A stretch of DNA of 64,000 bases, from contig JAFAER010000021.1 of assembly GCA_023423895.1 (NCBI GenBank), forward strand, positions 62,001-126,000. Direction: 5' to 3'. Position numbers and translations under genes: made by a program. Below, piece by piece: positions 52,924 through 61,547 of the stretch; position 1 is the first letter of the stretch; every line of letters starts with the position of its first letter. The notes under the pieces were generated by a model. The model was not told where the DNA came from and ran no database searches. It was given only the letters and a program-made list of their open reading frames with translations. The stretch is from Pseudomonadota bacterium (lineage in GTDB: Bacteria; Myxococcota_A; Polyangia; Polyangiales; Polyangiaceae).

Positions 52924-54390
52924 ATGAGCGGTTCAGTACCTGGGCACATCTTCCGCGAGTACGACATCCGAGGGGTTGCGGATCGCGACCTGAGCGACGC
53001 CATTGCGCACGGCATCGGACGCGCGTTCGGGGCGATGCTCGCCGAGGGGTCGGGAGGCTCCGGGAACGACCTGCTCCGCGTCGCGGTGGGCCGCGACTGC
53101 CGACTGTCCTCGCCGCGTCTGTTCGCGGCGCTCGTGAAGGGCCTCATCGAGTCGGGCATGCACGTCATCGAGATCGGCGAGGGCCCGACGCCGATGCTCT
53201 ACTTCGCGGCGCACCATCTCGGCACCGACGGCGCCATCATGATCACCGGTAGCCACAACCCCGGTGACGAGAACGGCTTCAAGATGATGCGGGGGAAGGC
53301 GAGCTTCTTCGGCCCCGACATCCAGGCGCTGAAGGCGAGGATCGAAAAAGGCGACTTCGGCCCCCAGAAGGAAGGCGAAGGCCGCCACGAGAAGACCGAC
53401 GTGCAGGACGCGTACGTCGAGGAGATGAAGAAGCGCTTCGACTTCTCGAAGGCGAAGGGCTTGTCGTTCGTCGTCGACGCCGGCAACGGCGCCGGCGGGC
53501 CGCTCGCGATCCGGACGATGAAGGCGCTCGGCCTCGCGCCCGAGCCGCTCTTCTGCGAGATGGACGGTCGCTTCCCGAATCATCACCCGGATCCGACTGT
53601 CCTGAAGAACATCGAGACGCTCATCGAGCGCGTGCGCGCGTCGAAGGCGCGCGTCGGAATCGCTTACGACGGCGACGCGGACCGCCTCGGCGCAGTCGAC
53701 GAGAACGGCGACGTCATCTGGGGCGACAAGCTGATGATCCTGTTCTCGCGCGCTCTGTTGAAGGAGCGGGCCGGCGCGTCGATCATCGGCGAGGTGAAGT
53801 GCTCGCAGACGCTCTACGACGACATCGCGAAGCACGGCGGCGACCCGATCGTCTGGAAGACGGGGCATTCGCTCATCAAGACGAAGATGAAGGAGACGGG
53901 CGCGCTGCTCGCGGGCGAGATGAGCGGCCACCTGTTCTTCGCGGACCGCTACTTCGGTTACGACGACGCGATCTACGCGTCGCTGCGCCTCCTCGAGATC
54001 CTCTCGAACGATCCGCGTCCGCTGAGCGAGATGCTCGCCGACGTGCCGAAGACGTTCACGACGCCCGAGCTCCGCGTCGACTGCCCGGACGCGATCAAGT
54101 TCCAGGTCGTCGCGGCCGTGACGAAGCACTTCAAGGCCGCTGGCAACGAGGTGCTCGACATCGACGGCGCACGCATCTCCTTCGGAGCGAACGAAGAGCC
54201 CGCCGCGGGTGCGGGTGCGGGTGCGGGACCGGGGAAGGCCGCGCCGCCGAAGTGGGGCCTCGTTCGCGCCTCGAACACCGGCCCGATCCTCGTGATGCGC
54301 TTCGAGGCGGGCAGCGCGGAAGAGCTCGACGCGATCCAGAAGCAGGTCGAAGCTGTGGTCGCTGAGGAGCGCGCCAAGCTTGCAAGCTGA
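52924..54390 (+). CDS. Phosphomannomutase/phosphoglucomutase (AlgC/ManB family)
   Basis: From the ATG at 52924 the product is 488 aa. Active-site elements of alpha-D-phosphohexomutases are all present: phosphoserine loop TGSHNP (Ser110), metal-binding DGDADR (about 249-254), sugar-specificity loop GEMSGH and the phosphate-binding RASNTGP near the C-terminus. It interconverts hexose 1- and 6-phosphates for LPS and exopolysaccharide precursors. A short Ala-Gly repeat with GPGKAAPPK interrupts the C-terminal domain, a probable surface loop. The stop overlaps the prmC start, so they are co-translated. Confidence 0.93.
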   Translation: MSGSVPGHIFREYDIRGVADRDLSDAIAHGIGRAFGAMLAEGSGGSGNDLLRVAVGRDCRLSSPRLFAALVKGLIESGMHVIEIGEGPTPMLYFAAHHLGTDGAIMITGSHNPGDENGFKMMRGKASFFGPDIQALKARIEKGDFGPQKEGEGRHEKTDVQDAYVEEMKKRFDFSKAKGLSFVVDAGNGAGGPLAIRTMKALGLAPEPLFCEMDGRFPNHHPDPTVLKNIETLIERVRASKARVGIAYDGDADRLGAVDENGDVIWGDKLMILFSRALLKERAGASIIGEVKCSQTLYDDIAKHGGDPIVWKTGHSLIKTKMKETGALLAGEMSGHLFFADRYFGYDDAIYASLRLLEILSNDPRPLSEMLADVPKTFTTPELRVDCPDAIKFQVVAAVTKHFKAAGNEVLDIDGARISFGANEEPAAGAGAGAGPGKAAPPKWGLVRASNTGPILVMRFEAGSAEELDAIQKQVEAVVAEERAKLAS

Positions 54391-55258
54391 GCCACAGAAG
54401 ACCTGGACCATCGGATCGCTCGTCAAGTGGGCGACCGACGACTTCCGCACGCGGGGGATCGAGAACCCGCGCCTCGACGCCGAGGTCTTGGTCGCGTTCG
54501 CGCTCGGGATCGATCGGACGCGTGTCATCATCGAGGCGATGCGTCCGCTCGAGCCCGCGGAGCTCGCGCTTTTGCGCGATCTCGTGAAGCGCCGTCGTTC
54601 GCGCGAGCCGATCGCGTATCTGCGGGGCGAGCGTGAGTTCTACGGGCGTACCTTCCACGTCGACCCGCGCGTGCTCATCCCGCGACCGGATACCGAGGCG
54701 CTCGTCGAGGTCGCCCTCGCGCGAAGCACGCATGTATCGCTCTCGATGCGGCTGCTCGACCTCTGCACCGGAAGCGGCTGCGTCGCGATCACCATGGCGC
54801 GCCAGCGTCCAACGTCGGACGTGGTCGCCTCGGATCTGAGCCCGGATGCGCTCGCTGTCGCGCGTCACAACGCGTACCGCCTCGGCGCTTACAACGTCGC
54901 GTTCGTGGAGAGCGACCTCTTCGCGAGCATCCCCGCGGGCTCGCTCTTCGACGTCATCACCGCCAATCCTCCGTACATCGCGAGCGGCGAGATCGGGACC
55001 TTGATGGCCGACGTCCGGGATTTCGAGCCGCGGATGGCGCTCGACGGCGGTCCGGACGGCCTCGATTTCGTCCGCCGGATCGTCTCGCGCGCCCCGGCCT
55101 ATCTCGACGAAGGCGGGGTGCTCGCCATCGAAGTCGGCGCGGGCGAAGCCCCTGCCACCCGGGCGCTGTTCGAGGAGAGCGGCTATCGCGACATCGCGGT
55201 CGAGCGGGACTACGGGAAGATCGAGCGCGTCGTCAGCGGCGTCCGCCCGGACCGGTGA
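54380..55258 (+). CDS. prmC: Release-factor glutamine N5-methyltransferase PrmC
   Basis: The start is a TTG at 54380 inside the upstream gene, giving a 292-aa protein that begins QKTWTIGSLVKWATDDF, in line with PrmC. The N-terminal helical domain contains REPIAYLRGEREFYGRTFHVD, which binds release factors, and PRPDTEALVE. The SAM motif is LLDLCTGSGCVAITMA and the catalytic NPPY is intact (Asn196 in ITANPPYIASGE). It methylates the GGQ glutamine of RF1/RF2 to aid translation termination. Confidence 0.93.
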   Translation: MQAEPQKTWTIGSLVKWATDDFRTRGIENPRLDAEVLVAFALGIDRTRVIIEAMRPLEPAELALLRDLVKRRRSREPIAYLRGEREFYGRTFHVDPRVLIPRPDTEALVEVALARSTHVSLSMRLLDLCTGSGCVAITMARQRPTSDVVASDLSPDALAVARHNAYRLGAYNVAFVESDLFASIPAGSLFDVITANPPYIASGEIGTLMADVRDFEPRMALDGGPDGLDFVRRIVSRAPAYLDEGGVLAIEVGAGEAPATRALFEESGYRDIAVERDYGKIERVVSGVRPDR

Positions 55259-55350
55259 CGTCGCCGCGCGGATGAGCTCGTGAGCCCGACGATCGTGGGC
55301 GGCGATCGCCGACCTCGCGACGACGGCGCGGATGGTTATGCTTCGAGGGC

Positions 55351-56526
55351 TTGCGCGTCCTCGCCTTTCTTTTAATCAGCACGATCGCCCACTTCCTCGC
55401 GGCTCGGTGGGTGCTCTCCGTGTTCCCGTGGGCTCGCGCGCGGCGCCGGCTCGTCTTCCGGATCGCCGGAGCGTTGTCGGTCACCCTCGCGCTGCTCCGC
55501 ATCCTCGGGTGGTGGTTCCGGGGGCCGTTCTTCCATAGCGTGCTCGCGATCGCGATGGTCGAGCTCGCCGTCATCGTCATCGCGCTCTTCCCGCTCGGGA
55601 TCGTCGTGGCCGCGTCGCGTCTCGTGGCGCGCGCCTTCGATCGCGTGGTGCCGGCCGCCAGCGGGCGAGCGAAGGATGACCGCATCTCGCGTCGCGAGGC
55701 GATCGAACGGGTCGCCGGGATGTCGATCGCGTCGGCGACGACGGCGACCCTCGGTTGGGGGATGGTGCGCGGACGTCACTCGTTCGCGATCGAGGAGGTC
55801 CCGATCGCGGTCCGCGGCTGGCCGCGTGCGCTCGACGGGTACGTCATCGCTCAGGTCTCCGACATCCACGTCGGCGCCTTCGTCCACGACCGCGAGCTCG
55901 AGGAGGGCTTCGAGCTGGTTCGCCGGATCAAGCCCGATCTCGTCATCGCGACGGGGGACCTGGTCGACAACGACGCCCGACGAATCGGAGACCTGATCGT
56001 CCGGCTCGTCGGCGTCGACGCGCGCGACGGGGCCTACGCGGTCCTCGGGAACCATGATCACTACGCAGGCCCGGACGCCGTTGCGGCAGCGTTCCAGCGC
56101 TCGGGCGTTCGCCTGCTCCACAACGAGAACGTCCACATCCGTCCAGGCGACGGCGGCGGGTTCGCGCTGCTCGGCGTCGACGATCTCCAAGGGAGGCGCG
56201 GCCGTGATCCCGGCTTCGATGGTCCGGATCTCGGGCGCGCCCTCGCAGGGCTCCGGCCCGAGTTGCCGCGCATCTTGCTTGCGCACCAGCCCAAGTACTT
56301 CCTCGAGTCGCAGGGCCGGGTCTCCCTTCAGCTGAGCGGACACACCCATGGCGGCCAGATCAATCCGGGGTTTCGCCCCGCCGCAGCCGTGATGGAGTTC
56401 GTGGCCGGCCGGTACGACCGCGCGGGCAGCAGCCTCTACGTGAACCGCGGCTTCGGTACCAGTGGCCCGCCGGCGCGCGTCGCGGCACCACCCGAGGTCA
56501 CGAAGCTGATCATAGTCTCCGCGTGA
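55351..56526 (+). CDS. Membrane-anchored calcineurin-like metallophosphoesterase
   Basis: A TTG at 55351 is the best start; the ATG at 55338 is in another frame. The 391-aa protein has several hydrophobic segments in its first 100 residues (FLLISTIAHFLAARWVL, HSVLAIAMVELAVIVIALF) and a C-terminal catalytic domain. Metal-binding motifs are complete: SDIHVG (Asp171, His173), TGDLVDND, LGNHDHY, HQPKYF and GHTHGG (about 330-335). This layout matches the YkuE/YaeI-type membrane phosphoesterases; some relatives cleave UDP-diacylglucosamine in lipid A synthesis, but this is not proven here. Confidence 0.88.
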   Translation: MRVLAFLLISTIAHFLAARWVLSVFPWARARRRLVFRIAGALSVTLALLRILGWWFRGPFFHSVLAIAMVELAVIVIALFPLGIVVAASRLVARAFDRVVPAASGRAKDDRISRREAIERVAGMSIASATTATLGWGMVRGRHSFAIEEVPIAVRGWPRALDGYVIAQVSDIHVGAFVHDRELEEGFELVRRIKPDLVIATGDLVDNDARRIGDLIVRLVGVDARDGAYAVLGNHDHYAGPDAVAAAFQRSGVRLLHNENVHIRPGDGGGFALLGVDDLQGRRGRDPGFDGPDLGRALAGLRPELPRILLAHQPKYFLESQGRVSLQLSGHTHGGQINPGFRPAAAVMEFVAGRYDRAGSSLYVNRGFGTSGPPARVAAPPEVTKLIIVSA

Positions 56527-56709
56527 GCGAAGAGAACGACCATTCCCTCCGGGCTGCCCGCTGCGTGAAGGTTCTTACGGCTTCGTGCGCCGTGGCGCGT
56601 GCATTCGAAGACGATGCTTCGTCACGTTCTGCACGAACGTTGGCTGACTGACGCGCCCGCGATCGACGCTCCTGCGGAAAATCCCGCGGTCCGCGTGTGC
56701 GCGGCACTG

Positions 56710-56724
56710 TGGCACGACCGTTGC
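56710..56724 (+). promoter_or_regulatory. Sigma-54 (-24/-12) promoter
   Basis: TGGCACGACCGTTGC matches the RpoN consensus TGGCACG-N4-TTGC exactly. Transcription would start about 12 bases past the TTGC, roughly 40 bases before the ATG at 56775, giving a short leader ahead of metzincin copy 2. A bacterial enhancer-binding protein site should lie upstream but I cannot identify one. Confidence 0.8.
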
Positions 56725-56774
56725 GCTTGCACCTGAACAGCGCGCTTCAACGTTGTTCGACTGCGAGGAACCAA

Positions 56775-59700
56775 ATGAGAATTCCCTGGAGCCGTCTTTC
56801 GTGGATGGCGGTCGTGGGGATGGTCGCGACGAGTCAAGGATGCGCCGGAGAGCGCGATCCGATCTCTCGCGTCCAGCCCGCCGCTCTGCCCAAGTCCTTC
56901 TTCGTCGGAAACAAGCTGAACGACCCGAGCGACGACCCCGAGTTCTACTCGCGGAGCATCCTCGTCCAGGTCGACTACGGGACGGCCGGCAACGGTTTGT
57001 TCAGCGCCGGCTACAACACCGTCAATCGTATCCGGTGGACGATCGAGGAGAACTACCTGCTCGGGCGCCTGGCCTACGAGCGCATCGAAGGCACCGACGG
57101 TGCTGGCAAGCCGAAGGATGCCGTCTCCGATCCCGCGCTGCGGAAGAACAACGACGGTGAGGTCGTCTACAAGTTCCCGATCCTCTCTCACTTCGACATC
57201 CGCCGCTCGTACAACCCGACGACGGGCGAAGAGCAGAACATCGTCGAGGAGAATACGGTGGATCGTCCGTGGTACGACCGCGAATACGTTCGCGTCGACT
57301 GGACGAAGAACGAGAGCACGGCGAGCTACAAGTTCGATCTCTTGTCGATGCTGAACCTCTTCGGCGTCGAGTACTCGCCAGTCGCCTATACGGCGAGCAA
57401 CCCCAATTTCGATGAAGCGCCGGTCTTCGACATCCCGAACGGCTACCTCGACGCGACCGCGAAGGTGTACGCGAGGCCCCGGGTGCTCGAACGGTACGGG
57501 ATCCCGGCCTGCTGGGTCCCGAACCTGATCGCCGGCGGAACCGAGCCGATCGAGAGCTGCAACGAGCACCAGCTCACGGTTCGTCATGCGTTCAAACGCG
57601 TGGTGCCGACAGACTACGAGGCGACGCACTGGGACGGGCAGCGCTTCGAGACGTACGGCGCATTCACCGTCGGGACGATGGATACCGAGCTGGGTACCTT
57701 CGACAAGGAATACGGGCTCCGCGACTCCGGCCGATATCGGGGTATCCAGCGATACAACATCTGGAAGCGAAGCCACGCGTATCGCGATCCCGAGAAGATG
57801 GAGGGCCCGACGTCGTGTTTCGTCGACGCCGACTGCGCCTCGGTCTCACCCGCGTCGCGTTGCGATACCTATCGCCAGAAGAACATCTGTACGCTCCCGT
57901 ACACCCAGCGCGAGACGAAGCCGGTCGTCTTCCACTACACGCAGGGCGGCGATCCCGAGTACTTCGACGGCACGCGCGACTCGATCATCCAGTGGGACGC
58001 CGCTCTGCGTCTCGCGGTGGCCGCCGCTCGTGATGCCGAGTGCACGTCGTACGGCCTCACGGAGGGATGCGGGAACGCGCCGGTTCACGGGAACTTCTCC
58101 GCCGAGGAGGACCTCGCTTACCTCGTCGGTGAGGTCACGATGTGCCGTCTCGGGTTGGCCAATGGCGGCAAGGACTGCGAGGCGTTCGCCGAGCAGATCG
58201 CCCTCGATCGCGGCTACTCGGAGGAGGTCATCGCGCTCGCGCAAGAGAAGCCGATGGCCATCCTCTGCCACAGCCCGGTCGAGAAGGGCGACGATCCGCT
58301 CTGCGGGCCCGAGAAGACGATCGCACGGATGGGCGACCTTCGCTTCAACCTGATCAACGCCGTGCCTCATCCCGAGATCAACGGGCCCTGGGGCATCATG
58401 ACCGACGCGAACGATCCCGAGACCGGTGAGAAGATCGCGGCGAACGTCACCTCGTACGTCTCCATCAACTCCTCGTTCGCGGCCAACGTCGTCGACAAGC
58501 TCCGGTACATCGCCGGCGAGCTCGACACGCAAGACGTCACGGACGGAGCCTACATCGCGAAGTACCGTGAGGCCGTCGAAGCGGCATCACGTGGCGCGGC
58601 GACGCCGACGTTCACGAGCAAGGAGGTCAACCAGCGGATCGCGGCCGTCGTCGGCGCCGACACGGCGAACGCCGACACCCTCCTGCGCGAGGCGAAGACG
58701 CTCCGCACGCAGCAGCCTCAGCTCGTGCGTGAGCTCCTTCAGAAGGTGGACGCACGTACGGAGGACTTGAAGGCCACGGCCGGCGTGCCCTCCATCAACG
58801 CGGCGCTGTTCGAGTCGCGACGACAGATGGCGAAGAACACGCCGCTCGAAGCGGCGGTCGTGACGCCTGCGATGATGCAGCTCGGCGGCGTTCTCGGCTC
58901 GACGTCGCAGGAGGATCTCGAGCGCGCGAGCGTCTTCCGCACGCTGAACCCGGAGCTGCTGCGCGAGCTCAGGCAGAAGAAAGAGCTCGTGTTCGCTCAG
59001 CGCGGCCTCTGCGAGATGAACGCGGAGTCGCCGACGCCGCTCGGTTTCCTCGGGTTGCGGGGCGTTCTCGAGCAGAAGTTCGGCGCCTTCAACCCGAACG
59101 ATCCGCCGCAGGTGCAGCTCGAACGCGCGGAGCGGATGAAGGCCTATGTTCGCCACAAGGCGCACTCCTCCGTGATGGCGCACGAGCTGGGGCACTCCTT
59201 CGGATTGCGCCACAACTTCGTGAGCTCGACGGACGCCCTCAACTTCCGACCGCAGTACTGGCAGCTCCGTACGGCGAACGGGACGGTGACTGAAGAGTGC
59301 ACCGACAAGACGGACGACGGCGGCTCCTGCGTCGGGCCGCGCTGGTTCGACCCGGTCACGGCGGACGAGACGAACAATCTCTTGAACATGTGGGCGCAGT
59401 CGTCGGTGATGGAGTACGCGGGTGAGCTCACCCAGGACTTCCTCATGCTCGGTCGCTACGACTTCGGCGCCGCGCGCATGTTCTACGGAGACACCGTGGG
59501 CGTGCTGCGGAGCGGCGCGGAGTTCGGTCGTAACACGGAGAAGGGGCGGGTCTTCCGCCAGCACGGGACGGACTTCGGCGGGCTGCTCGGCATCACCCCG
59601 CGCGACTCCAAGGGGCCGTTCCACTACTCGCAGCTCCAGAGTCGCCTCCAGTTGATCCGCAACTGCAAGGCCGTCGATCCCAACGCGTTCAAGCCCGCCT

Positions 59701-61361
59701 ACTGGGACGAAGCGCGGGACGGCGTCTGGAGCCCGCTGCTCGACGGACATCTCGTCACCGTCGGCGGCAAGACGACGCGCTGCGAGGAGCCACCGCTCGA
59801 CTTCGTTCCGTACACGTCGATGGCGAAGGACTCCGAGACGTTCTCGTTCAAGTCGACGCCGGCGATGTACGACGGCAGCCGTGTCCGCTGGACGCACGGC
59901 TTCGCGAGCGACAACTGGGCGGACCTCGGCAACGTGTCGGTCTACCGTCACGACAACGGCGCGGACCTCTACGAGCAGCTCAACTTCTGGATCTCGACCC
60001 AGGAGCTGAATCACATCTTCACCAGCTACCGGCGTGGCAGCCGTGCGTTCAGCATCCGCGGCGTCTTCAACGGTAACCTCGTTCGTTACCACGAGAAGAT
60101 GCGCGATGCCGCCAAGGCGCTCGGTCTCTATGCGACGATCGCACGCGACACGACCGTGAACTTCGGCCCGGTGCTCGGACCGAACCCTCAGGCCGCGCTC
60201 GCCGCCATCATGCAGGCGTTCCCGGCGAACGCCGTCGCCAGCGCGATCGCGTTCGATCACTTCACCCACGTCTTCGCGAGGCCGCAGCCGGGTCCACACT
60301 CGGAAGAGGGAGTCGGCGCGGGCACGCCCTACGCCGTCCAGCGGTCGTGCGAGGACACCGGCTTCGGGAAATGCAGCCTCACGTCGCTGCTCGTCCCGAA
60401 CGGCGTCACCGGCAACACCGTGGGCTACGGCACGTTCGAGCTCGGCGGCCGTCCGGTCAACAACGACCTCGCGTCGACCGAGGGGCGTGACTACAACAGC
60501 GAGTACTTCGTGCAGGCAGGCTCGTACTACGAGAAGGCCTTCACGGCGATGCTCATGTCGGAGTCGACGGACAACTTCGTCAGCTCCTCACGCGGCGACT
60601 TCGTCGACCCGCGCTACAGGGCCGTCTCCCTGGCCGATGTCTTCCCGGATGGCTACCGGCGATGGCTCGCCAACAACCTCACGGGCGACGACTTCATCAA
60701 GGGTGTCCGAGCCCGGATCGGGACGGACAAGACGGCGCAGCTCGGCTGGACGTCGTGGTGGCCCTCGGAAGGTCCGCGGAGCTGCTTCCCGGACGGTACT
60801 GCCAACTACTGCTTCACCCCGGGGACGCCGGCACCGAACGATCCGGCGGGACTCTCCGTCGTCGATCCGCAGGTCGGCTGGGAGCAGCAGCGGTTCGCGT
60901 ACATCTTCAGCCTTCTCTACGTGCTCGAGAACCAGCGCACCAACTGGCTCAGCCAGATGCAGCTCTGGGAGCAGGGCATCGACGGGCCACCGGACTTCGA
61001 GAACCGTATCGAGTTCCACGCGCCGAACGGCAAGACGTACATCGCGAAGAGCTTCGGCACCGAGATGATCTTCGGCAAGACGGTGCAGCGCGGCGTCGCG
61101 GCACGCGTCCTCGAATACGCGAACGAGCTGTTGCAAGCCGCTTACGAGGTCGACCCCATCCTGGCGACCAACGGAGCGACCATCGGCTACCGAGCGAAGG
61201 TCGACGAGCACAACATGCCCATCCTCAAGACCGGGACGCAGTGCGCCGAGAGCATCGAGTGCACGCGGCTCGAGGCCTACGAGAGCTTGCCCGGCATCAT
61301 GCGTGAAGCGCTCGGACGGTTCGGCTTCATGCCGATCCAGGGACTCAAGGGCGTCTACTGA
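56775..61361 (+). CDS. Giant metzincin-type zinc metalloprotease lipoprotein (copy 2)
   Basis: The ATG at 56775 follows GCGAGGAACC. The 1528-aa product has a signal peptide ending TSQGC and then CAGERDPISRVQ, matching copy 1. Zinc motif HELGHSFGLRH is at 803-813 and the Met-turn VMEY has Met at 879. It shares blocks with copy 1 along its length: SHFDIRRSYNPTTGEE, DRPWYDREYVRVDW, GDLRFNLINAV and HNFVSSTDALNF, but is about 185 residues longer, with extra cysteines (PTSCFVDADCASVS). Both active sites are intact. A perfect sigma-54 promoter lies 51 bases upstream. Probable secreted, outer-membrane-anchored protease of predation or matrix remodelling. Confidence 0.9.
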   Translation: MRIPWSRLSWMAVVGMVATSQGCAGERDPISRVQPAALPKSFFVGNKLNDPSDDPEFYSRSILVQVDYGTAGNGLFSAGYNTVNRIRWTIEENYLLGRLAYERIEGTDGAGKPKDAVSDPALRKNNDGEVVYKFPILSHFDIRRSYNPTTGEEQNIVEENTVDRPWYDREYVRVDWTKNESTASYKFDLLSMLNLFGVEYSPVAYTASNPNFDEAPVFDIPNGYLDATAKVYARPRVLERYGIPACWVPNLIAGGTEPIESCNEHQLTVRHAFKRVVPTDYEATHWDGQRFETYGAFTVGTMDTELGTFDKEYGLRDSGRYRGIQRYNIWKRSHAYRDPEKMEGPTSCFVDADCASVSPASRCDTYRQKNICTLPYTQRETKPVVFHYTQGGDPEYFDGTRDSIIQWDAALRLAVAAARDAECTSYGLTEGCGNAPVHGNFSAEEDLAYLVGEVTMCRLGLANGGKDCEAFAEQIALDRGYSEEVIALAQEKPMAILCHSPVEKGDDPLCGPEKTIARMGDLRFNLINAVPHPEINGPWGIMTDANDPETGEKIAANVTSYVSINSSFAANVVDKLRYIAGELDTQDVTDGAYIAKYREAVEAASRGAATPTFTSKEVNQRIAAVVGADTANADTLLREAKTLRTQQPQLVRELLQKVDARTEDLKATAGVPSINAALFESRRQMAKNTPLEAAVVTPAMMQLGGVLGSTSQEDLERASVFRTLNPELLRELRQKKELVFAQRGLCEMNAESPTPLGFLGLRGVLEQKFGAFNPNDPPQVQLERAERMKAYVRHKAHSSVMAHELGHSFGLRHNFVSSTDALNFRPQYWQLRTANGTVTEECTDKTDDGGSCVGPRWFDPVTADETNNLLNMWAQSSVMEYAGELTQDFLMLGRYDFGAARMFYGDTVGVLRSGAEFGRNTEKGRVFRQHGTDFGGLLGITPRDSKGPFHYSQLQSRLQLIRNCKAVDPNAFKPAYWDEARDGVWSPLLDGHLVTVGGKTTRCEEPPLDFVPYTSMAKDSETFSFKSTPAMYDGSRVRWTHGFASDNWADLGNVSVYRHDNGADLYEQLNFWISTQELNHIFTSYRRGSRAFSIRGVFNGNLVRYHEKMRDAAKALGLYATIARDTTVNFGPVLGPNPQAALAAIMQAFPANAVASAIAFDHFTHVFARPQPGPHSEEGVGAGTPYAVQRSCEDTGFGKCSLTSLLVPNGVTGNTVGYGTFELGGRPVNNDLASTEGRDYNSEYFVQAGSYYEKAFTAMLMSESTDNFVSSSRGDFVDPRYRAVSLADVFPDGYRRWLANNLTGDDFIKGVRARIGTDKTAQLGWTSWWPSEGPRSCFPDGTANYCFTPGTPAPNDPAGLSVVDPQVGWEQQRFAYIFSLLYVLENQRTNWLSQMQLWEQGIDGPPDFENRIEFHAPNGKTYIAKSFGTEMIFGKTVQRGVAARVLEYANELLQAAYEVDPILATNGATIGYRAKVDEHNMPILKTGTQCAESIECTRLEAYESLPGIMREALGRFGFMPIQGLKGVY

Positions 61362-61366
61362 TCGAA

Positions 61367-61407
61367 GACGCGAGGGCACCAGGCAGCACCAACACCGCCC
61401 TCGCGTC
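61367..61407. terminator. Hairpin after metzincin copy 2
   Basis: GACGCGAGGGC (61367-61377) pairs perfectly with GCCCTCGCGTC (61397-61407) over a 19-base loop, beginning 5 bases after the stop. No U-run follows. Confidence 0.5.
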
Positions 61408-61453
61408 ACTCCGACTGCGTTCCGCCGTCGCGTCGTTCGCTTCCGTCATGGAG

Positions 61454-61481
61454 CGAATACGCGACGGCGGTCGCGTATTCG
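61454..61481. promoter_or_regulatory. Perfect 12-bp inverted repeat upstream of the TPR-PEGA gene
   Basis: CGAATACGCGAC-GGCG-GTCGCGTATTCG lies 66 bases before the GTG start of the TPR-PEGA gene. It could be a regulator-binding dyad or a second terminator hairpin of the metzincin transcript. Confidence 0.6.
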
Positions 61482-61547
61482 ACGTCTGCGGTGCGTCGCG
61501 CATGATGCGCCCACGCGAGGAGCGGGCAGGGTAACATCGTCGCGCTC

